Origin: Phoronis australis
Taxonomy: Eukaryota > Phoronida > Phoronidae
Length of the DNA: 49,296 bases
NCBI GenBank assembly: GCA_002633005.1
Contig: NMRA01000021.1
Span: 405,058-454,353 of the forward strand
Direction of reading: 5' to 3'
The notes under the pieces are model-generated. The model was not told where the DNA came from, did not search any database, and saw nothing but the letters and a program-made list of their open reading frames with translations. A program made the position numbers and the translations under genes. This document shows, in pieces, positions 29,701 to 38,450 of this stretch; the first letter of the stretch is position 1; every line of letters begins with the position of its first letter.

Positions 29701-30491
29701 TGAGCCTTCATAACCCTGCAAAATATAGTCGAAAGAATCGTAACATGCAATGGTGCTCGTGTGATCGCCGTGTATCACACCAGGACATCGTGACGTGCGT
29801 CACGCGCTCGTGGTGCGGCGTGTTCGTTACTTACACACGTGTTGTGTTGCGGCTGTTTGGCCGTTATTTTTAGCAAGGACGTTTCGTAGCCCTGCAAAAG
29901 TCAAAGACAATGGACATGGTGTAAGCAGAAGCCCCAATACAGACGGTACCCTCGTCATGAGTGCCCTGAAAGATAATGCTTTGAAGACAGCGCCACCACT
30001 CCAAAGCGAATACTGCATCATGTTAGTCGAAAAAAAGCAAACCCAGCAATTTAAATTTGAAACTAAAAACGCACCTATCGAGTACCAACAATTTTCTTCT
30101 AAATGCTATCAATAAAAATTTCAGTTATTAACAAAGTACTGATCACATCATTGTAAGCAACAATTTCAAAAGATCAACAAAAAATTACTCATTCAGTCAA
30201 CAGCAGTTCTTTATATTAAAATCAGAAGAAACACGTGAAAATCTTTCTTCAAAAGCTAGGTTATTTTCTCCAATAAACAATGTGCCACACTGCCATTCAT
30301 ATTACAATCAACATTAGACCAGACAGCTCACAAGAACAGCCAGGACGTGAACAGGAAATGACAATGCTGTTTGTGACAGTGAGAGCAGGTGCAAGGTATT
30401 TAGTCACTCCTACCTTGTACGCTCGGAATAACAGGTAGAGTTCCCGTGGCTTTGCATCCATGGGCAACCCACTCACAAAGAGTGTCCGCAC
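17695..30491 (-). CDS. RBPMS: RBPMS / couch potato / MEC-8 family RNA-binding protein, two RRMs (5' end missing)
   Basis: Family members bind RNA with tandem CAC or GCAC motifs and control alternative splicing, mRNA transport and stability (RBPMS in vertebrate smooth muscle and retina, couch potato in fly, MEC-8 in nematode). Constitutive-looking exons are 30414-30491, 29662-29715, 26790-26852, 26042-26177, 23463-23587, 22784-23068, 21100-21210 and 17695-17763, giving about 306 aa. RRM1 has RNP2 LFVSGL and RNP1 PVGFVTF. An Ala/Pro/His-rich linker (HPLTG..., [17 protein letters not shown]) follows. RRM2 has RNP2 LFIANL and RNP1 PVAFVEY. The N-terminal exon with the ATG is not seen. Vertebrate RBPMS has one RRM; the two-RRM form recalls nematode MEC-8. 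Possible alternative exons are 29835-29891, 24994-25080 and 18614-18712. Confidence 0.92.
17764..18613 (-). other. Last intron of the RBPMS-like gene (or 3' UTR of the alternative exon)
   Basis: AT-rich. If exon 18614-18712 is used, the adjacent part would be its 3' UTR. It contains an inverted repeat at 18289-18346 and a purine-rich stretch near 18120-18180. Confidence 0.5.
18289..18346. repeat. Inverted repeat (12-bp perfect arms)
   Basis: CGTCCAAATTTG at 18289-18300 pairs with CAAATTTGGACG at 18335-18346 across a 34-nt loop; the inner flanks (CTCATTCGCG / GTAGCGAGTAAA) add imperfect pairing. This would form a stable hairpin in RNA or mark the core of a small foldback element. Confidence 0.8.
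18614..18712 (-). CDS. RBPMS: Candidate alternative terminal exon of the RBPMS-like gene
   Basis: The acceptor CTCTTTATATTTCAG is followed by 32 codons and TAG (18614-18616), beginning [20 protein letters not shown] and ending [12 protein letters not shown]. The phase (0) matches the donor of 21100-21210. Ala/Thr/Gln-rich composition suits the tail of this family. Use of this exon would replace the 22-residue tail of 17695-17763 by a 32-residue one. Overlapping open frames on both strands reflect the GC-rich composition, so the call needs transcript evidence. Confidence 0.55.
   Translation of the reverse strand, partial: LPIEFSQVATTTAANGHLATMQTPVLVPYFQA
18713..18880 (-). promoter_or_regulatory. 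RBPMS: CAC-rich region upstream of the alternative terminal exon
   Basis: The transcript strand carries about a dozen CAC triplets in 168 nt, two in GCAC context, ending at the acceptor of 18614-18712. The region is much more GC-rich than the surrounding intron. CAC clusters are the known target of RBPMS-family RRMs; autoregulation is inferred. Confidence 0.4.
18881..21099 (-). other. Intron between RRM2 exon and alternative terminal exon
   Basis: AT-rich intronic sequence with an AAT microsatellite at 20366-20390. No other feature supported. Confidence 0.6.
20366..20390. repeat. AAT microsatellite
   Basis: About eight AAT units in the RBPMS-like intron. Confidence 0.95.
21100..21210 (-). 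CDS. RBPMS: RBPMS-like exon: second half of RRM2
   Basis: Thirty-seven codons from the acceptor CGTCAACAG to the donor [29 protein letters not shown], then [17 protein letters not shown]. This gives helix 2 and beta4 of RRM2; [10 protein letters not shown] is the RRM2 counterpart of RRM1's [11 protein letters not shown]. Phase 0 on both sides. Confidence 0.93.
21561..21708. repeat. Minisatellite, 4 x 36 bp
   Basis: Unit TTAAGTCTGCATATATTGCA + CCATCTCTTAAGAAAG. Copies at 21601-21636, 21637-21672 and 21673-21708 are identical; the first (21561-21600) has a 4-bp ATTG duplication. Because 36 is divisible by 3, all frames stay open and make false reading frames. Identity of copies implies recent expansion. 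Confidence 0.97.
22169..22239. repeat. Diverged dispersed repeat, copy 1 of pair with 46265
   Basis: Aligns in the same orientation with 46265-46346. Shared words are ATAGTTATxACCAGTCAxTTTTGCTGT, TAGCxATCATG/TAGCTACCATG and TTGTCTGAT. Old copies of one element of unknown family. Confidence 0.55.
22784..23068 (-). CDS. RBPMS: RBPMS-like exon: linker and first half of RRM2
   Basis: Ninety-five codons from the acceptor GCATTGCAG to the donor CAG|GTAGGG. The first half is an Ala/Thr/Pro/His-rich linker ([20 protein letters not shown]...). The second half is RRM2: [20 protein letters not shown] (RNP2 LFIANL), helix 1 and [11 protein letters not shown] (RNP1). It resembles RRM2 of MEC-8. Confidence 0.93.
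23069..23462 (-). other. Short intron in RBPMS-like gene
   Basis: 394 nt, AT-rich, nothing recognisable. Confidence 0.7.
23463..23587 (-). CDS. RBPMS: RBPMS-like exon: Ala/His-rich linker
   Basis: The acceptor CTTTTTCCCAG is followed by two bases completing Arg (CGT) and 41 codons: [20 protein letters not shown], then [21 protein letters not shown], ending at TCT|GTGAGT. This is the low-complexity linker between the RRMs. The entering phase matches the preceding exon exactly. Confidence 0.9.
24994..25080 (-). CDS. RBPMS: Candidate cassette exon of the RBPMS-like gene (87 nt)
   Basis: A GC-rich island in an AT-rich intron. The acceptor TCATTGTGTTGCAG and donor GATG|GTATGC enclose 87 nt with no stop in the required phase (1 in, 1 out). 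Inclusion would replace the junction Arg with Gln + [20 protein letters not shown] + HTPEANSD + Gly in the inter-RRM linker, without changing frame. I know no homologue of this peptide. A random stop-free match of this length and phase is possible. Confidence 0.4.
25081..25125 (-). promoter_or_regulatory. RBPMS: Tandem GCAC motif upstream of the candidate cassette exon
   Basis: Reading the transcript strand, GCAC (25118-25121), five nucleotides, GCAC (25109-25112) lies 28 nt upstream of the acceptor. A pair of GCAC with a short spacer is the arrangement described for MEC-8 and RBPMS sites. A role in controlling 24994-25080 is inference. Confidence 0.35.
26042..26177 (-). CDS. RBPMS: RBPMS-like exon: RRM1 end and linker
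   Basis: The acceptor ACATTTGCAG is followed by [20 protein letters not shown], then TKVTKPKQQ... and [10 protein letters not shown] plus one base, with donor GGCC|GTGAGT (phase 1). GVRFDP and [11 protein letters not shown] are hallmark RRM1 sequences of the family, and the HPxLxHPLTG tail is shared with couch potato proteins. Confidence 0.94.
26178..26789 (-). other. Intron in RBPMS-like gene
   Basis: Contains a CA microsatellite at 26321-26348; otherwise featureless. Confidence 0.7.
26321..26348. repeat. CA microsatellite
   Basis: (CA)n with a few CG interruptions. Confidence 0.9.
26790..26852 (-). CDS. RBPMS: RBPMS-like exon: RRM1 RNP1
   Basis: The acceptor CACTGTTACAG is followed by [20 protein letters not shown] and Q, then the donor CAG|GTAGGT. 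It contains RNP1 (VGFVTF) and helix 2 of RRM1. Phase 0 on both sides, 63 nt. Confidence 0.94.
26853..29661 (-). other. Long intron after RRM1 exon A
   Basis: About 2.8 kb, AT-rich. Open frames here (for example 28093-28401) have no family resemblance or matching splice phase. No repeat supported. Confidence 0.6.
29662..29715 (-). CDS. RBPMS: RBPMS-like RRM1 exon A (18 codons)
   Basis: The acceptor ATATTTTGCAG is followed by [18 protein letters not shown] and the donor TCA|GTAAGT. The sequence agrees closely with the corresponding part of couch potato and RBPMS (GYEGSL-K-TSK), so this is the canonical exon. Phase 0 on both sides, 54 nt. Confidence 0.93.
29716..29834 (-). promoter_or_regulatory. 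RBPMS: CAC-rich spacer between the two alternative RRM1 exons
   Basis: On the transcript strand I count about nine CAC triplets in 119 nt, three of them in GCAC. A perfect 6-bp stem CGTGAC...GTCACG (29789-29804) shows GCAC as its four-base loop. CAC/GCAC is the core motif of RBPMS and MEC-8, so the spacer could bind the gene's own product. The density is seen; the function is inferred. Confidence 0.45.
29835..29891 (-). CDS. RBPMS: RBPMS-like alternative RRM1 exon B (19 codons)
   Basis: The acceptor TTTGACTTTTGCAG is followed by [19 protein letters not shown] and the donor TGT|GTAAGT. It encodes the same beta2-beta3 piece of RRM1 as exon A (29662-29715), matching it at GYExSLLKxTxK, but with a different loop. 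It is 57 nt, phase 0 on both sides, and 119 nt upstream of exon A. Good splice sites and conservation of the core make it likely to be used instead of exon A. Both together would also keep the frame, so exclusivity is inferred from domain logic. Confidence 0.8.
29892..30413 (-). other. Intron before alternative RRM1 exon B
   Basis: 522 nt, AT-rich, nothing recognised apart from the pyrimidine tract of exon B's acceptor. Confidence 0.7.
30414..30491 (-). CDS. RBPMS: RBPMS-like exon: RRM1 start (RNP2)
   Basis: The acceptor TTTGGTTTCAG is followed by 26 codons, [20 protein letters not shown] and then LFRAYK, ending at AAG|GTAGGA. This is beta1 and helix 1 of RRM1, including RNP2 (LFVSGL). It is almost identical to the family consensus. 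Phase 0 on both sides; the codons before V must come from an upstream exon not found. Confidence 0.95.
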
Positions 30492-31993
30492 CTGAAACCA
30501 AACAGAAGACAATTAGTTTTCGCGGACAAAACATTTCAATAAAATCAGATCTGGTCACAGTTCACATATCTTCTGAAAGAAAACTGTTTCTCCAAAAAAT
30601 TGACTACATCTTAAAATAAGATAATCTGGGAGAACACTTCGCAGAACACGATTATACAGTAAACGACATTGTATGGTAGTACACATGTAAATACATACAA
30701 ATATTTAAGTAGTTATGAAACACCAATTTTGCAAGTAAGACATTCACCATATGGTGCTAACAAGAAAATATTAATTAGCAAAACTGTGGATAGTCGACAC
30801 ATTGCCCAAAGGCTTGTGAAGTACGAACTTTCCCACAGATGTGATTACGGTAAATACAAAATGCATACTGCGGTAAAACCTCAACAATTTTGGACAAAAA
30901 TAATTGCCAAAACTGTTCTTTCTTCAGTTTCCAAAGGTTACAAACTTTGTTGTGAATGTCTGTAATTTTCCAAAATATTGTCCGATGATTGCTAACGTCC
31001 AAAACTTGAATATGTGACATTAATTTGGTGCTACATATGTTTCATGGAAAGGATGAGAAAATTAAATTTTATCCTTCAATGTTGTGTCCTAAATGGGTGA
31101 GATTTTACATCACCATAGGAAAGTTGACCATACAGTTGTACAAAACAAAACAAAGCAAATATCAGCAGTATTTACAAAGCGCAGGTAGGTTACACGTCTC
31201 GAGAGATACGTAAAAAATCCCTCCGTGGGTCTCACATGAAGGCATTATGATAGCCCTAATTAAAGTAATAAACCCAGAAAATTTCAGTCATTGTTTGAGA
31301 GACAAAGTGTTAACAACCACCGTCGTCGATGACAAAAGTACAGCCAGAAATGACCTTAATAAAGTTATAAAGAATTCTGTTTGGATGGACATCCCACAAA
31401 CTGTTCCACACACTGACACCAAAACACAACCCAGTGCATCAGTTAACGCCCAGGGTGCTTAAACTGGGGAACATGAAAATCAAGGGCTGAGCTTTCAAGT
31501 CGGGAATGGGCATTTAATTGTTAACATTGTCAAAAGTCGGAAGTGTGCTTTTACCCGAACGGTCGATTCATGAAAATGCGAGGACATTCAGTCACCGAAT
31601 TATGTCAACATGAACCGAGACCTCGGCAACGTTTCTTATATCCTATGCATTCCTTTCATAAAGAAAAACTAAAATTATTCGAATTTAGCCTTACACCAGA
31701 CAATGCTGTCACGAAATGATTTCCAGATGCAAGGGCTAAGTACAGTTTATATTTTGTAAAACAAGAACACTTGTTCAATCATTTTTTGCCTGGGCTGAAG
31801 CCGGATATCTTGATAAATTACCAGCACAATAAGATTTGACAAATATTAGTAAAAAACAATTATTTTGTGAACATTAGAGTATAATAAATAAGTGAAAACT
31901 GACCAATCCTAACAGTTCTTAAGGACTTACTTACTACATAAAAGACAAAATACCATTATTATGTCATGACAGCTAACAGCATAAATTACACTT

Positions 31994-32105
31994 CATTCTC
32001 GCTCATGAATGAAGATATATTCTGATGATGGATTAAACTTTCACCCATTCATCACGAGTGGGAATTCGGAGTAACTTTGCCTGAATATTTTTGGCTTGTA
32101 CAGTA
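31994..32105. repeat. Diverged dispersed repeat, copy 1 of pair with 36447
   Basis: Aligns over its whole length with 36447-36559 at roughly 70% identity by eye. Both contain CTGATGATG, then GTGGGAATT/CTGGGAATT and the 3' block TTTTGGCTTGTAC. Same orientation; family unknown. Confidence 0.75.
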
Positions 32106-35100
32106 CTTCAAATAAGCAAAAAGGTGCCCAATCACCCAGATTTTGCTATTCAAGTGAACAGGCTGGGACAGTGATAGTTCCTTAGCAATTCTCCAAACTG
32201 TTTATCAGCACTTGATCAGGACAAAGACATGGTCCTTATCTAGCCAGTTGACAAATTGGATATCTGAACTGGTCACATGCACTGTCCCTGTGTAATCTCT
32301 TACTGACAATGAGGGGAAGAGCTTACAGTTTGTGAGTGGATTTAAGTTATCTTTGCGATAGGATTATCACAGAAAAAACAGGCAACATAGAATCCTAAAA
32401 ACTATGCGCACTACATTATTAACACACACCCCTGGCTGGGCAACGGGGAAAACTAAACAAAAAAAAAACTACAACCATCTCCCTTTTAATTTCATTTTAA
32501 TATTTCTTGTTCTCACGGTTTCAACTGGACAAGATGTCCAAGTAAATTGCCCAGTCTATTCAGTGAACAACCGCAGTGACAATGAAATGAAGCAAATTCG
32601 TAGATAAATGTGAAGTAATTCTTTGTAAGCATTCCAGTCACGCAGCCTACATCATTATCGAGGACTTAAGAAGGTGCTCTGTGGATAATTACGAGAAAGC
32701 ACCTTCGAATCTCTGGTCAGTCGTTAGCGAGCAATTATCGGTGGTTACCACTGGCATGGCCAACTGATTTCGCTAACAATCGTACTTGACATCAGATAGA
32801 CAGTGATTGGTTAATTAAATGACAATGCTCGAGATTAGGACTGGAAAGAAAGATGAACATGATAAGCAGAGATACCTGCGAGGTACTAAGAACTGGGGAC
32901 GAGTTGATGTGAAAATGAATGATATTTAGAGATAAAAGGCATTTCACAGGACTTCATATAATCATGGAAAAGATACTGTTTCACCAAAATCATTTTTCAT
33001 GTTATAACTCACATGAGACCAAAAACTTGAAGAAAATCATCGCAGGAAGATAGCAAACTCTTACACCGAATGACTTTCAGAAGGCATCTGATACCGGGAA
33101 TACAATGCTGAGGTCTGTAGATAATGCTACATGTTGATAACTGGCACAAGAATGGCATATCATCCAAGAATAACAAAAACAAGGGTGATATTTATAAAAA
33201 ATTTGGACACGCAGACTACTTTAATCAGTCAGTAAAATCTAATTTAGAATATGTAGTCTGTGCAAATGGTTTCATGTCTCCAATGTATTTATGCCAAATT
33301 GTATTCCAGTCGAGCATGTCAAGTTCATGGCAAATGTCACTTGTTCTAATTATCTTTAAATAGGTACACTTAATCTGTTAGAATTGCCTCAAAGCAAAAA
33401 GTTAAAATTGGGAGCACCAGTACACTGGGTGTTTGAAGGCAATTATCTTGTACTGCAAACAGAATCAAACATGGTCACCGATTGTTCTAGGTGTGCACTG
33501 GTAATAACCACTTGTTGTTAGTGCTGGACACGTGGTAAAAACATTGAGAGAAATGTGAATTGAAAAACAAGAGTCTCGGTAGTGAATGATCACCTCACCA
33601 AGTAGGACAAGTTGGAAAGTTATGTTTTTGTTTTACATGTGCAGTAGCCATGCCATCACCACTTATGAATAGATTTTCACGAAATAGTCAGCAGACATTA
33701 AAACATTCACCAGATGGTGCTACTGAATAAAGGTCCAAGAGGGCGTCAGAGGCCTAATGGTCCCATGTGACAAAATACATGCATTTCTGTAAGTACGATC
33801 ATTGTTGCACTAACATCGCCGTCATTAAGTTATGTACAATAAGTATTATGATCGCAAAAAGAAATGACGTGCTCACCATACACATGTCAGGGTTTTGGGC
33901 AAATGACATGGAGGCGTGCAATAAACTGATTCGTATAGTTTCAGTATTCAGGTTTCAGCCAATAATTGAAGATGAGATATGAATAAAGGAAAGCTATAAA
34001 AAAACTTGGTATGTGTAACTAGTGCGGAAATGAAATTGAGAATAAGTCGTCTATTTGTAAGAATTCTACACTTCCAGCAGAATGCACAAAACCTCATGCA
34101 ATTCTAGCTCCCAAATCTTACCAGAAATCTAACCTGTATATACAACAATGACACCTAAACCTTAACACTACACTCACCATTAATCACTAAGTATTTCTTG
34201 ACAAGTGGGGACCTCATTAACAGGAGCATGGCTTAAATGGGGCGATGGCTGGTGCCACCAGAGGTGTGTTTATGAAACAGAAAAAACATGAGGTCAATGG
34301 AACTAAGAGTGGAGATTAACTGAGGATTGAAGACTGATCCTGCAGCCTCAGGGAAGAACCATTCAAGCAGGAATCTGGGGACTAAGGGGTCACACTAGAT
34401 TTATTATGACATTAATTTATAAACAATTAAAACACTCTCTACTGAACAACAACAAAATCACATACCAATGGGGTATTTGTCAGGAAATGCTTTTTTAACT
34501 TTTACAATCCCTTGGCTAGTGAGGAGGTCTGTTTCGAGTTACGTGTTCAGTTAGACTATGAAAACCTGCGTTTCCAAAGTTCAGCTGTTCAAAAAACAAT
34601 ATCACAAGGCCACTTACCCTACCAACTCAGTTCTCAAGTTGTTCTCACTGTCAAAGGACCCCTACTGCTCTAAATAACACAGTGAACATTTGCGTATCAA
34701 AAATGTTGCAGAAAATCATTGGGTTTGACCAACCTTTCCGAAATTCGACCGTTTCAATGACCATTTTCCAACATACAACAACAAGAAGAAATGGGCCTTG
34801 TCACTAGAGGGTGGTAGAGTACTCGGTCGACAACAATCTGCCTTTTGTACACAGGTTTTATGTAATGAGATTTCCCAGGCGTTCTCTTATAAATTCTCTG
34901 CAACCACCATGACCTTGCCACTGTTGTGGAGCGGGATGACCAACTGATTCACAAGTAATTGTCCCTCCCCAAATGTTTGTGAATGAAAGAATTTATGTGT
35001 CCCTGTCAAGTGTCAACTCTTACACAATATCACACACCAGAATTAGTTGTTGTGACAAGCAAAAGCCATTAGCAGGCTCCCACAACTTAAAGAGTAAGTG

Positions 35101-35223
35101 TGTCCAATGGCCCCCATTAAGTTCCAGACATTCTCTAATTCTGACTTATATTGTCATGTCAAGGATATTTTAAACTCTACTTTTACATGCTCAAGAAATT
35201 TTGGCACGGTACTTAGCATATGA

Positions 35224-35398
35224 TATGGTGGACAAATGAAATTTATTTAGGTATAATTTCTCAACAAAAATGAAGTTAAAGAATTTTTAGTTTCCTATTA
35301 GCTTGTTTTATACTGTGAATATTTCATGAACAACATTTGGCCAATTTTTCGTAGCTTCCAATAAGGTTATCAGCTTATGAGAAATTGAAAATTGACAG
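35224..35398. repeat. Diverged dispersed repeat family, copy 1
   Basis: Shares with 38291-38450 and 44569-44740 an ordered set of words: ATGGTGGACAAxTGAAA (not in copy 2), AACAACATTTGGCCAA, GTAGCTTCCA, AAGGTTATCAGCTT, GAAAAxTG. Same orientation in all three; identity is low and gapped. Confidence 0.6.
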
Positions 35399-36446
35399 TT
35401 TCAGCAATTGTTTTTTGTACAACTAAATTGAACACTACCAACACATTAAGTTGGAGGGCCATGCAGCTTCAAACAAGCATAAAAAATATCATCTACCACC
35501 TCGTTTCTGTACCAGCTGACATAATACACACGCTGGTGACGAACACTTGAAAACATACACCACGCTCCGGTTTTTGAGCAGAAAAACAAGACAAGAATAC
35601 AATGCTAATTACTGAAAGTAATTTGCGGTCATATTGCAGTTTTAATAAGACTGTTGAGTTCCCATGGTAACCGAGACAAAATTGTGGATGTTGAAGAAAG
35701 CGTGAATTACTGCTATTGGAAATTAGCTATATGCATGAACACGAGGCTAAAATGCACACGAAGGACATTAATAGCCTCTTTTCACGGACTTACTTCCATT
35801 GAAACAATTGCATGAGGGTGCAAGCTGTGATTTTTTATCTGTGTACTTCAATGTGTCCGTGTAGACTCAAATTTCTCCAAGTGCAAAGTTTCCTAAACCA
35901 CTTCTTTATGACCTCATAATTTCTGTAAGTAGGCTATGCTCAGCCAAGTGGCAACCACCATAACTCAACTCATTGTTCCAAGCTGTTAAAACAAGCCCAA
36001 ATTTTAAGCAGATTTGCAGGAAATTAGCCCTCAATGAGCCAGTATTTCTGTCCAGCCAACAGCATCTAGGACTAACAGACGCTTAGGGAGGCCAGCACCA
36101 ATATGGCCAATTTGGACAGCGACAATGATTGGATTAGACAGAAGTTACTACATTTCTCCTTTCAGAACAACAAAACTAGCAGGGGACACATAGGATATAA
36201 AAGGGATGAAAAGGTTCATTGATAGAAATCTATATTTTGTTTGGAAAAATCTACTTAGTCCGAAAGGTTGGATGAAAAATGTAAATCTATGACACAAGAC
36301 AAAAGAAGTCAGACAATATACCGTTTTCCTGTCATAAACAGGAAATTCTGTTAACAGAATAAATTACTGGTAATACCTGTAATGGCTGGAAAATTCTAAT
36401 TACATAATGACTTGGCCACGGTCTAACTTTCCAGTTAATCCCCCTT

Positions 36447-36559
36447 CATTCCGGGTCATGAGGGTCAAGTCTACCCTGATGATGAATTCGACTTCTGCCC
36501 AGCCGTCATGACTGGGAATTGTGGATCATTTTGTCTGAATACTTTTGGCTTGTACTGTA
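36447..36559. repeat. Diverged dispersed repeat, copy 2
   Basis: Partner of 31994-32105. The strongest block is GTCTGAATACTTTTGGCTTG against GCCTGAATATTTTTGGCTTG. Confidence 0.75.
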
Positions 36560-37500
36560 TAAACCAGACCTGCAGTGTGAGAACTAGACTCAACTGTCAA
36601 CATCACTGCTGTTATTACTTCTGCACACTTCCATTGTAAACTCATCTGCTGACATGCTGATTTCCATGCTAATGGGTGCCAAGGAGTAAAAAGCATTCAC
36701 AGACCAGATCCCCCATGTGAAGTAGGATAACACAGATGTATAAAGACCCCCAATAATTCCAAGCATGAGATTTTGTTGAGGGTAAACCTGGCTGTGAATA
36801 GCCCTAGCCAAAAAATCAACAAGTGGCTGTTGTGATTCAAAACATGCGAATGAAAGCCAGAGCTAATTAATGTTCACTTGAGAGCGCAGCTTTTGACATA
36901 ATTACTTGTATCACAAGCACAAAAATCTGTTTATTCAAATTCGACTGATTAGGCGGGCAGCAAAATGAGTTTGAAATAAAACAATTATTCCTTTGATGCA
37001 GTCTTACTGGGAGATTTGCCACAAGCCCAAACATGGTACGCTTAGTTGCCTCAGACTGTTTTGAAGGTATTTACGAATGTTAAATAGGTCATTAGTTTGT
37101 GCTATAACAATTTGCCAGCAAGGTAATGCACATACATGACATACATTCGTATGCAGCATGTTTCAAACACCCATCCTGCATTAAATCACATGAAACGCGA
37201 CTTGGGACTTGGCTGGTTTATCACTAAAAAAATGTGAAATAGCTATCGTTTTTTAGTTTGTAAATGCCTACGCTATGGAAACACCGGCAGATTGACACCC
37301 ATAAGGGGAGGGCGGGGGGTAAACCAAATGTTTTAAGGAAAAATGTCTGTGCTAACCTAAAAACGACATGCCAACATTTGTGTTTGGTCATGTCTGATGG
37401 GGAGCCCAGGGGAGGATCTTGCTCCACTTGACTCTACCTCTGGGATGGCAATATTGAAAGCAAAGCTAGCCTACATTATAGTTGTGACTCTGAAATAATA

Positions 37501-37553
37501 GGCACACACACACAGGGATGCATGAACACAGGCACGAGCACACACACACACAA
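37501..37553. repeat. Two short CA microsatellites
   Basis: (CA) runs at about 37502-37515 and 37541-37552 separated by a mixed stretch. Confidence 0.85.
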
Positions 37554-38290
37554 CCCTATTTTATTCAAAAGCTCAGCAGAACAGACCCAATAGATGCTAG
37601 CCAATTGGATTAGGATGAGTAATACCCTATCAAGTCATTGTAGCCCAAAGGATCAGGGTCTAAGCAAATGTTTATAATAGTGGGCAAGGTAAACAACATG
37701 TAGCCAAAGGCCAACCTTTGTTCATGAGCAAATATTGTTGAGTGTTTGAACAGGCCCAGATGAATCCTGACTATGCAACTTCACCACAAATCTAGACTAA
37801 CGTTGATTTGGTGAAAACAACATATATAAATCCTGTAAAAAAAGAAAAAAGGACAAATGATGTTTTAATTGCAAATGTTTGAAAGAACCAATAAGACAAA
37901 ACTCAGAAACAGCAAGCTTGTATAACAAAATTGTTTAAGAAATATTACTACCTAAGAAGTGGGCTTACATGTACTGACTGGTATTGTTCTCTTGAAGTCG
38001 ACAATCAAAATTATCGGAAAAACTGGGAAGTTTATAGCGCTACTGTTTCTGTGCAGTTGATATCAGATGAATAGATAAGCCACAAACTAACACAATTGAG
38101 AACAGGATTAACTAGAGATTATTCAGAACAGTATTACATTACATGAATTGACCCTATATCAAGGATCAAATAAAGACAGTCTAAATTCCAAAGTAGTGTT
38201 AAACATGACCATAAAGAAATAATTCCATAAAGAAATAATAAAGAAAATGGCAGAAATTCTTGACCAATTCAGCAGAAAATTAGGCATATA

Positions 38291-38450
38291 AATGAAATTT
38301 TATGTCATCAACGATTAAGAAAATTTTAATTGCTCATTAACATATAAAAAATTATACTGTGCAGGTGCCATAAAACAACATTTGGTTAAGCTTCCACTGT
38401 TTGCAGCAAAGTTATCAGCCTTAGAAAATGGAAAAACAATTTTGGCAAAT
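38291..38450. repeat. Diverged dispersed repeat family, copy 2
   Basis: Contains AAACAACATTTGGTTAAGCT, TTGCAGCAAAGTTATCAGCC and AACAATTTTGGCAAAT, in the order seen in the other two copies. Confidence 0.6.

Noticed and set aside
29795-30115. 106-aa plus-strand frame
   Set aside because: Antisense shadow of the alternative RRM1 exon B and its GC-rich flank.
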